NCBI RefSeq assembly: GCF_000422505.1
Contig: NZ_KE383864.1
Span: 1 to 44,335, forward strand
Origin: Paenibacillus pinihumi DSM 23905 = JCM 16419
GTDB taxonomy: Bacteria; Bacillota; Bacilli; Paenibacillales; Paenibacillaceae
Length of the DNA: 44,335 nt
Direction: 5' to 3'
Position numbers and translations under genes: made by a program. Positions 1-10,800 of the stretch are shown here, piece by piece (positions within the stretch are counted from its first letter, which is position 1; each line of letters begins with the position of its first letter). Under the pieces are notes generated by a model. That model was not told the DNA's origin and ran no database searches. It was given only the letters and a program-made list of their open reading frames with translations.

Positions 1-1778
1 TCCAGCAGCGACGCTGTCAGCTCGATCCGCTCCCCGGCAAAGGACAAGCCTTCGGGCCAGCCTCCTGCGCTCAAGAGCCAGGAGCTTCCGCTGTCCTCCA
101 GCATGTAGGCGATACGCTCCAGCGGATAACCCGGATCGATCGGCAGATAGGCCCCGCCTGCTTTCAGAATGCCCAGCAGGCCCGCTGTCATTTCCAGCGA
201 CCGCTCGCACAGAATGCCGACCATCCGCTCCGGCCCTACGCCCTGTTCCCGCAGCTTCCGGGCCACACGGTTCGCCCGCGCATTCAGTTCGGCATAGCTC
301 CATTGGCGGCCGCCCTCGACCAGGGCAATCCGCTCCCCCCCTGCTGCCGCCTGCTCCTCGAACAGTTCGCTGATTGTCTTCTCCTTCGGATACGCCGTTC
401 GGGTATCGTTGAACCCGTACAGCAGTTGCTCTTTCTCTTCAGTCGTGAGCAGATCAAGACGGTTGATCTCCTGCTCTGTATGGCAAATGATTTCGTGCAA
501 CATTCTTTCCATCCATTGCCCTAGCTTTTTGACTGAGGCTTCGCAAAAGAGCTGGTCGTTATATTTAAACTCAAGCGTCAGCTCAGCCTCTCCCATAATG
601 ACTACGGACAGGTCGTAGTTGCTACTGCTATACTCGCTGACAGATTCAATTCTGAGCACATCTGAATCATTCATTTCCTGATCCACCGGGTAGTTTTCAA
701 CCACGACGATGGACCGGAATAATTCTTCGTTATTTTTCAATCCGCTCCATGATCGAATGTCCACCAACGGGGTCGTTTCATAAGGAACACGCCCGGAAAG
801 CGCATCACGCACCGACAACACGGCATCAATAATTGTACAATTGTCGGGGAAACGCATATGCAGCGGTATTGTATTGATCAGAACACCCATTATGGATTGA
901 ACACCAGCTACAGGTACACTTCTTCCCGAAACCGTGGTTCCAAACACCGCATTTTTCCCGGTAAGCCTGTGGAGCAGCAACCCCCAGGCAGTGTAATATA
1001 TCGCAGAGACAGGAACATGATATCGTTTGGCAACCAGGTTGATTTCATTTAAGGTATTACCCGGGATTTGTACATAGATGCTTCTAGTTGTTCCCTGCTG
1101 CGGCCTATGAATATGTCTGGTCATCGGTAAGGCTGTACTCTCCTCAGCATCTGCTAAATACTGCTTCCAGAAGAGTTCAGCCTCGCCGGACGTCTGATTG
1201 CGCAAGTATTTTATATAGGTCTTAAAGCTTCCTTTTTCCTCAGAGTAATACCTGTCCCCCCGAAATAATGCTTGATAGGTCCGCCAGAATTCTTTGATTA
1301 ACAGAGACAGACTCCAGCCGTCAGACAGAATATGATGGTTGGAGATGACCATCTGATAGTGGTCATCTCTCAATTTAAGAAGTGTTACACGAAACGGACA
1401 ATCCTCCAAATCAAATTGCTCCAACCGGTCCGATTGGATAAAAGCTTCCAGACGGTTCTGCTGCTCGGCCGTCTCATAGACTGACAAATCAAAGAAATGG
1501 AAAGATATCTCATGTGAACGTAACACAATCTGGACAGGATGGTCATTTTTCTTCCAGCGATAGGTCGTCCTTAAGACTGGATGGCATTCGGTCATGACTC
1601 GCCAAGCTTCCCGAATTACAGATTCCCGTATTTGCCCGGACAACTTAATATTCAACTGCATTGCATACAGATTATCGTCCGGGGAATGCAGAGTATGAAA
1701 CAGCATCCCTTGCTGCAAAGGGGACAATGCGAAAATGTCCTCAACGTTCTTCTTGTCTAGTGGCTTTTTAGTCGACAT
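1..1778 (-). CDS. NRPS, 5' part only: condensation domain and start of adenylation domain
   Basis: The reading frame is open from an ATG at 1778 to the window edge, so about 592 N-terminal residues are seen. A GAGGAGGGG ribosome binding site precedes the ATG. Residues 1 to about 440 are a condensation domain, starting with the acceptor-type linker VEDIFALSPLQQGMLFH and carrying the active-site motif HHILSDG. From about residue 465 an adenylation domain begins (core motifs A1/A2, ending ...AGGAYLPIDPGYPLERI and a few more residues), too short to read its substrate code. It starts 54 bp after the stop of the upstream megasynthase, which ends in an epimerisation domain, so this C domain is expected to be of the DCL type and to extend a chain with a D-residue at its end. 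The A-domain part is clearly GC-richer than the C-domain part. Confidence 0.95.
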   Translation of the reverse strand, partial: MSTKKPLDKKNVEDIFALSPLQQGMLFHTLHSPDDNLYAMQLNIKLSGQIRESVIREAWRVMTECHPVLRTTYRWKKNDHPVQIVLRSHEISFHFFDLSVYETAEQQNRLEAFIQSDRLEQFDLEDCPFRVTLLKLRDDHYQMVISNHHILSDGWSLSLLIKEFWRTYQALFRGDRYYSEEKGSFKTYIKYLRNQTSGEAELFWKQYLADAEESTALPMTRHIHRPQQGTTRSIYVQIPGNTLNEINLVAKRYHVPVSAIYYTAWGLLLHRLTGKNAVFGTTVSGRSVPVAGVQSIMGVLINTIPLHMRFPDNCTIIDAVLSVRDALSGRVPYETTPLVDIRSWSGLKNNEELFRSIVVVENYPVDQEMNDSDVLRIESVSEYSSSNYDLSVVIMGEAELTLEFKYNDQLFCEASVKKLGQWMERMLHEIICHTEQEINRLDLLTTEEKEQLLYGFNDTRTAYPKEKTISELFEEQAAAGGERIALVEGGRQWSYAELNARANRVARKLREQGVGPERMVGILCERSLEMTAGLLGILKAGGAYLPIDPGYPLERIAYMLEDSGSSWLLSAGGWPEGLSFAGERIELTASLL

Positions 1779-1832
1779 GAATGGACAACCCCTCCTCTTC
1801 TTTGAAAAATGTCCGTCAAACTTAGTGATCGC

Positions 1833-4800
1833 TTACTCGAATAAAGCTTCCAACTCTTCGCTGCTAAGATCAGCAGCATCCAAAGCATCAGTTGTCAAAT
1901 GGGTGTCATCCTCGGACAACTCCCCGATAATTGTCTGAATATGAAACAGATAGCGATCCAGTAAGTTTCGAATGGTTGCTTCCAGATAAGACTTTGAGTT
2001 GTACCGGAGAGCAACAGTCAGCAAGCCGTCTGTAATCCAGCAGGTCACATCTAACTTAACAAAGTGTTCGTGATCCTCATCCGTGTCAGCTGTCAATTGA
2101 AATCCCGAGAATAATTCATGATGACCAGAGGATGCAAATTCACCCAAAAAATTAAACTGAACCTCCTTGAAAACTTCCTTCCGCGCCGGTAATTGCTCCG
2201 TCAAATAGGTTAAAATCCCATAATGAAATCCCTGATTTGGAATGGCTTGGAGTTGCCGGCTGACATTCTGAATTTGTTGCTTCAAATCGGTGTCATCAGG
2301 GATAGACAACCGTGCAGGATACATGGAAGTAAACCAACCTACCGTTCTTGAACTATTTATCTCATCCGAATGTCTGCCATGGCTCTCCAGGTCCACTATA
2401 ACCTCTTTCGTATTTGCCCAGTCCTTAAGACTTTTAACTAATGACGACAGAAGCACATTCTGTACAGAAGCTTGCGACAAGGCCCGACTGGCTATTCGCT
2501 TCAAGCTGCCCGTTTGTTGACGGTTGAGCACGCCCTCCAATGATTTAAAATGTTTAAATTGCCATTCCGTCGTATCCAGATCGCTAGGGATAGAAAAATC
2601 CGTTCTTTGAACGGTTGTCCAATATGCAAGTTCTTCCGAAAAGTCCATCGTTTTCGCATACGTTTCAAGCCAATTGCCGTATTCCTGCAAAGACACTGTT
2701 TTGGCAGGCAATGACGGTACCCGGTTTTGCAGCAGACTTCTGTAGATATGGAATAAATCGTCCAGCAAGATTCTCCATGATACACCGTCCACAACTAAAT
2801 GATGCGCAGATGCCATCAGCTTCCAATCGTTACATTCAACTTGGATCAAAGAAGCGCGAATGAGCAAGTCATTCGATAAATCAAATGGCCTTTGCAGATC
2901 CTTACTTACCTCCTGCAATGCAGCCTGTTTGTCCTGCCGTTGACTAATGTCGACCACACCAATCTGAAAAACTGTTGCCAGGTGAGCTTCATTATAAAAA
3001 ATATGTTTCTCCTCCAGATTACAATTCAAGCGCAACCCGTCATGATGCTCAAGCAGCAAGCGAAATGAGCTTTCCATATGATCAATTATCGGTACCATTG
3101 TCAAGTCCATCTGCACGGTTTGCACATAGTGGCCAGGTTTGCTCCAATTCAAATCCATAAACCAGTAGTCGATTGGAGTCAGCGGCTTTTCTCCCCTGAC
3201 TAAACCCTGCTCGTATTGACGTCTTTCCCGATTCAAATTGACATTGCTGCAAATATTAGCTATGGACTGATGCTTCAAAATGTCTCCCACACTGATGAAG
3301 AAGCCTTGCTCATTCAGCTTGGCAGACAGCTGTATAGCCAGGATGGAGTCACCGCCCATCGCGTAAAAGCTATCACTCACGCGGATAACCTCGTTGTTAA
3401 AGACTCCTCTCCAAATTTCGGCCAATTGCTCTTCCAGATGGCTAAGAGCTTGCGAACTGCAATCTTCAGTCGGACCCGCTTCCGGAACCAACGGCATTTG
3501 TTCCAGCATTTTGCGATCGATCTTCCCGGAGTTTGTCAGAGGCAGCTGCGGTAACCGGACAAAATACGCAGGAATCATATAGTTTGGCAAAGCACGGCCC
3601 GCATGCGCTCTTAACGTATGGACCTCCAACGGCTGATCAGAAACATAGTAGGAGCAAAGAAAGGCACGTCCATTCTCGTCACGCTTGAGTACGACAGCAA
3701 CCTGCTCGACCGGCTCGATTTCTACCATTTGCTGTTCAATTTCTCCCATTTCAATCCGATAGCCTCTAACTTTCACTTGAAGGTCGATCCTGCCCATATA
3801 CTGCAATGTTCCCGCCTCGGCCCAGCGTACTAGATCGCCAGTACGGTACATTTTGCCGCTGCCGCTCACTGGACTTTGAACAAAGCTTCTGCCGGTCAGT
3901 TCCTTATTGTTCAAGTAACCCCGGGCAACCCCTGCACCTGCTATGCACAACTCACCCGGCACGCCTGGAGGCTGGAGCTGTCCGAGCTTGTTCACCACAT
4001 ACACTTTCACATTGCTTAACGGACGTCCGATCGGTACAGATGTAAGCGAATCATCCTGAATAGAATAGTTTGTAGCATAAACTGTTGCTTCTGTAGGACC
4101 ATAAATATTTTCCAATCGTGCACCGGGAAGCATCCTGCGGAACTTGCGGGCCAATTCGGCTGGAAAAGCTTCTCCCGCAACAAAAACATATTTGATGCTT
4201 GATAAGTGATAAGCGAGTTGCTCGTATTGCAACATCATTTGAAGCATGGACGGTACAAAGTTCAGATGCGTAATTTTATGTTCCTGAATGCTTGCAAACA
4301 ACTGCATGATGTCTTTTTCCCCGTCAGGGGGTAAAATGACAAGCTTGCCTTCCCCCACAATCCATCCAAATAATTCGGTTATGGATACATCGAAGGTAAA
4401 TGTTGTTTTCAATAAATAAGTGTCCGCCTCCTCCAGAGGATACTCCGCCTCCAATGTGTATAACAGGTTCATGAGGCTGGCATGCTCGATCATGACCCCT
4501 TTAGGACGTCCGGTAGACCCGGAGGTGTAGATTACATAAGCCAAATCATCAGGCTTATGAATCCGGGCCAGCCCGCCGCCATCTCCTGTATACAAGGCTT
4601 CATCGGATAAATCAAAAACGTCCACATTTAGCTGCTCGTAGCTGCTCTTCCATTGCAATTGCGTAAGAATCAAAGCAGAACCGCTATGTTCCAATATGTA
4701 ACGCACACGTTCTATAGGGTAGTTCGGATCAATTGGTAAATAGGCGCCTCCAGCCTTCAGGATAGCTATAATACCTACTAGCATTTCGAAGGAACGCTCT

Positions 4801-7800
4801 GCAGCAATGCCAACAATCGAATTTTCCTGTACTCCCTTCTCGCGTAAATAATGGGCTAATTGATTCGTCTTGCGGTCCAGCTCCCCATAGGTCAGCTGTT
4901 CATTCCCAAATACCAATGCCACCCGTTCTGGTGATGCAGCTGCCCGTTCTTCAAACAATTGCAGCAATGATGGGGGCGAATCAAAAATGATATCGGTATC
5001 GTTCAAGGTCTGAACCACATTATCATATTCCTCTGCAGACAACAGGACTGCCTTATCTATCTTCTCTTCGGAAGCATGAATGAATTGATACAAAATTTTC
5101 TCAAAATAAGCAATGAGTTTTCTTGTTTTCTCAGGCTCCCAAATCGAGCCGATACGGATGATGCATTGATCCAAAGTGACCGATACTGTAAAGTCTAATA
5201 ATGTATGATTACGGTCATGCAGCAGTTCCATGTCCAGGCTAAAATAATCGTCATTGAGTCCGGTTTCCGCCAAATCTTCATACACATGGAAATCGACAAA
5301 ATTAAACATAGTATCCACTAACGGATTCTCCCCTTGGGCCGCCTCCCCTAAACAGCGATAAATCTCCAGCAGGGAAAGCCTTCCGTAGGTCTTCATTTCG
5401 ATCGTTTTGTTCTGAACCGACTGCAGTAAATCCCTCCAAGTCCAATCTTCCTCTATACGCGTTCTGAAAGGTACAGTATTCAAATAGCATCCCAATATGC
5501 GGTCTCCGTCTTCGCACTCCGGTCGGCAATGCTCAACCAAGCCAACAAGCAGATCATTGTCATAAGAAAACATATTCAAGGCGGCAATGTACGCGGAGAA
5601 CAGGATGCTCTTTAAATTGGTACGGTATTTACGAGCGACGACGTCCTTTAATTGGTTCAGTATTGGCTTATCCAGCTCATGGATTACAAAGGAATGCTGC
5701 TGGGAATAATCTTCTGATGTGGAGACTTCGTATCTGCGGTAATCCTCCAACTCTTGTCTCCAGAAAGCTTTATAACTGTCGTAATTTTTTAATTCCTCCT
5801 GTTCCAGTATGAAGTCTTTTGGACTAGCATGGAGTTCAACCGGCCGTGTTGATGCCTCATTCCCCTGAACGTACAATTGAATCCATTCGGTCATGAACGC
5901 TGCCAGGCTCCAGCCATCGAGAATAGCATGGTGGCAGCTTACACAAACCTTCACATGATGGCCGCCCAAGCTGAATACCTTCACGCGCCAGAGAGGAGCT
6001 TGCTGGATCTGGAAAGGAGCTTGCTTATCATCTTCAAAATAGCGCCGAATGAGCTGATGCTGTTCGAATGGTGAATACATCTCCAAAGATTCCATTTCGA
6101 TTGATATTGGCACCTCGGTGAAGACGATCTGTACCGGCTCAGCAAACCGATCAACACAGAGTGCTGTTCTCAAAACCGGATGGCTCTCTACCACAATCTT
6201 TAGCGCGTTCTTCAACTGCTGAAGGTTGAAAAGATTTACGTTCAGATCATAGCCAAACTGGTCATGATACATGGCTTCATCCGGATTTTTCAACCCGTGA
6301 TATACCATGCCCAATTGAACATCACTCATGGGGTATACATCTGCAATTTTTCCGGACCATTCCTCCTGACCTTGAGCCGCTTCGCACACATCTTGCTTAA
6401 GCTTCTTCCACCTTGCGAGAATCTGATCTCGGGCGATGGCCCATTGGCCGGCCTCACCCTCGCTGACGCTTTCGCTTTGCATATACGTATACAGGCTGCG
6501 AATCGTCGGATATTGATAGAGATCTTTAATTTTAATGCTGCTATTCAGACATTCATTGATTGAGGTCACCATACGAATTGCCTTAATCGAATCTCCACCC
6601 AGAATGAAGAAATCGTCATGAACGCCAAAGTGCTCTACAGCCAACCTTTCACGCCATATGCCCATCAGCAGTTCTTCCTCTTCCGTAGCCGGCGGTTCAA
6701 ACTGAATGCCACTATCCATTTGCTCATCGGGATTTGGAAGTTTCTTCCGATCCACTTTACCGTTAGCGGTCAAAGGAATTCGATCCATTTGTATGAAATA
6801 GGAAGGAATCATGTAGCCGGGAAGCCGCTGGTTCAAATAATCTCTAATTTCCGCTTTAGTTAGTTTTCGGTCTGACACTATATAAGCTGTCAATTCGTGG
6901 TTGCCGATGATATTAGGACGGGCCAAAACAATCGTTTCTGAAACCGCCGGATGCCTTAACAACTGCGATTCAATATCCCCCAATTCAATCCGGTGTCCTC
7001 TTATTTTCACTTGATGATCCATTCTCCCCTGATATTCCAGACTGCCGTCAGGCAGCATTTTAACCAGATCACCGGAACGATAAAGCCTTTCATTATCTGC
7101 AAATGGACTGTGTATAAATTTTTCGTTCGTCAGTTCAGGAAGATTCAGATAACCCCTGGCGAGACCCTCTCCCCCAATAAACAACTCCCCGGTAACCCCA
7201 ACAGGAACGAGCTGGAGTCGAGAATCCATCACATATGCTTTGAGTGTTGGAATCGGTTGACCGATATCGCTTACATTACTATCGATTTCCTTGGAGGTTA
7301 TTTTCTTAAATGTAACGTGTACTGCTGTTTCCGTAATTCCATACATGTTGATATATTGAATTGAAGGAAATACTGCCGCAATCTCTTGCAGCATAATCGG
7401 AGCCAGCGCTTCCCCGCCAAAGATTACATAACGGAGCGGCAAGCTTGTCACGCCTTGATGTAAAATCTCTTTCAAAAGTCCATAAAATGCTGTCGGCGTC
7501 TGGTTCAATACGGTAACGTGATGTTTATTTACAAGCGATAAAAATTGCTGCGGGTCTTGTGCAGTTTGTTTAGAGACAACAACCAGCATGCCCCCATGCA
7601 GCAAAGCCCCGTACATTTCCCAAACTGAAAAATCAAACGTATAGGAATGGAACATCGTCCAGACGTCGGTATCCCTGAAATTAAACAACGGTCTATCATT
7701 GAAAAACAGTCTGACCACATTACGGTGCTCCATTAACACGCCTTTGGGCTTTCCTGTCGTGCCTGAAGTATAAATGACATAAGCTAGATTTTCCGGACGG

Positions 7801-10800
7801 TTAACGGGCGGCAAATTGCTGCCGTCTCCTGTATAAAGCTCAGCGCGGTCTATATTCAGAGTGTGTCCCTGGAATCCGGCAGGTGCTGTCAAATGAGACT
7901 GTGTAAGTAAAATCCCGGCCTTGCAGTCCTTCAATATATAATCAATCCGCTCTTCCGGAAAGTCCGGGTCAATTGGCACGTAGGCGCCCCCGGCCTTTAA
8001 AACAGCCAGCACGCCTACGATCATTTCCAGAGAACGGTCCATTATCATGCCAACGAATTGTTCCTGCTCTATACCCTTGAGGCGGAGCTGGCGCGCAAGT
8101 TGATTCGCACGCTCATTAAGATTGGCATAGGTCAGCTGATTTTGCCCAAAACATACGGCTACATGATTTGGCGTACGAAAGACCTGCTGTTCAAACAGAT
8201 CAGTCAGGCTGACGTCGTGCGGGTAACCAATAGCATGAAAATCATTAATGCTTCGCAATTGCGCCTGCTCCTCGGGCGGTATGAAGGAAATTTGCCCGAT
8301 CGGCTGATCGATATTCCCCGAGATCCCCTCAAGCATCTGAGTATAATACTTCAAGAATGCATTCATCCGGCTGTCGCTAAAAAGCCCCGTATTGTACTCC
8401 AGATGGAGCACTATGTTATCCGAGGCCGGATAGGCATGCAGCGCCAAATCAAATTTGGCCGTATTTGTGGAGAGCAGACTGAATCTGGTCTGAAGCTTAC
8501 CCATTCGGGTATGTTCAAAGTAATTCTCATGCAGGGCAAATAGTAACTGGAATAAAGGATGCCTGGACGCATCCCGTTGTACAGGAAGCCTTTCCATAAT
8601 ATTTTCAAAAGCTGCTTCACCGTGATCCAGAACTTCCAGCACTTCGTTTTTCACCTTTCTCAAACATTCCGCAAAGGTATCATCACCTGAGACATGAAAG
8701 CTTAGCGGAAGTGTATTCACAAAATAGCCGATCAGCTCTTGTGTTTGGCGGACGCGGCGATTGGCCACAATTGAACCGATAATCATCTCTTCCTGATGTG
8801 TGTAACGGTGCAACAAAGCGACAAAAGCAGCAAATAGCGTGACATAAAGCGTGCAATCCTCCGCCCTTCCAATCTCGATTAGACATGCCTTCAACCGAGA
8901 GTCGATTTCAATGGCGATGGTTTTTCCCTCGTGGCTCAATACTCTCGGCCTTGTAAAATCTGTAGGAAAATCAAGCACAGGAACAGATTCAGTAAATCGA
9001 TCGGACCAATACTCCAGGTGACTGCTATACGATGGCTGATTGGAGAAGTCTCCCTCCCAAGCGGCATAGTCCGCATATTGAATAGGAAGCTCCGGCAGTA
9101 CAATCGGCGCCTGCTCTGCAAAATGGGAATATAAGTCTGCAAGCTCATTCAAAAACAGCCCAACTGACCATCCATCGAAAATAATATGATGCATCACAAC
9201 GAACAGAATATGGCTATCATGGCTGCATTTGATCAATTGAAACCGGTATAATGGCGCTTGTTCCAAATTAAACGGTTTGTTTGTCTCTGCTTGAAGCAGC
9301 CGGTGCAGCCTTAGCTCTTGTTCATCCATAGTTAAACCTGACAAATCTTGTACAGAAAAATTCAGTCCGCATTCGCGATCCACATAGGAGTAAAGTTCGC
9401 CGTCCGTTTCTGTATAGAAGGATTGTAAAACTTCATGACGGTTTACAATAGATTGCAGGCTGTCGGTCAGATGGTCTACGGAAAGGTCACCCTTTATTTC
9501 CAATGTGAATGCTGTATTATAGTAGGGACTCTCCGGTTCTCTTTTGAAGAAATACCATTGCTGTTTTTGTCCTTGAGAAACCATTAAGGAGCCCTGTCTG
9601 TTCACTAGAGGGATAAGCGGCTGCTCATTCTTATGGCCGTGAACCGCTCTTCCCGCTAATTCTGCTATCGTAGCCGATTGGAATAGATCTTGTATCGTAA
9701 TCCTGACCCCAAATTGCTCCTGTACAATGGAAATCATCTGAATAATGCGGAGAGAATTCCCCCCCAGAGCAAAGAAATTGTCATGAATGCCGATCCGTTC
9801 TTTACCCAATACTTTGGCCCAAATACGGGCCAGCCTTTCTTCCGCCTCATTTCGAGGAGCCGTATATTCGGAATAGCCAAGTGATAGCTCCAATTGCAAT
9901 AAGGCTTCCCGATCGATTTGGCCTGTCGCCGTTTCAGGCAGTTCATTTCGCATTCTGAATTTTATTTTGTAGTGAACTGACGGATAACGATTCATCATAA
10001 AGTGTTGAATATTGGCTTGTAAGTCTTGCACAGCCTGCTTATTGTCACCGGACGCAAGGAGATAGGCATAGAACGTATATTCCTGTCCGGGAGGGTGGAG
10101 CAACTGCTGCGCGATACGTGCCTTCCTTTCATTCAGACCGATATAGAGCACCGGCTGATTCAACCTGCTCCCTATTTCAAAAGAGAGTATCCCTTTTTCT
10201 GCTGTAATCGGATAGAAGCCTTTTTCCATCAGCATGGATTGGATCGCTGTATTTCCATGACTCATCCCAAGGCTATCCCACATTCCCCAGGCAAAACATT
10301 GGCAGCGCAGGCTGCTTGTATTTCGGATGTGCCCGGCAAATGCTTCTACAAACCGGTTGCTTGCGCTATAGGGACCCATCATCATACCGGGGTCCAGGGT
10401 CTCCGCTGAAGAAGTCGTTATGAACACAGAATCAGGACGGTCAAGGAGAAGTTGATGCAAGATAAAGGTCCCATATACTTTGGCATTGTACAACTGTTCG
10501 ATTTGGTCATCATGACAGTTAGTCAAGGCCGTCTGAATACCAACGCCTGCCAGATGAATGACGCCGGACAATTGTTTTTGCAAGGAACTCTCATATTGTT
10601 CTATTAATTCCTTAATGCGATCATAATTGGTTACATCAACGGCCTGATACTCCACTTTACCACCTGATTCAGTCAGCTTTTGCAGCTCAATATAACGAAG
10701 CAGTGGCACAGCAAGCTCTGAGTCCTGTTCAATAACAGACCCCCATTGTTCCTGTGGCGGGAGAACAGTTCTTCCCAAAAGTACGATTGTGGCCCTATGG

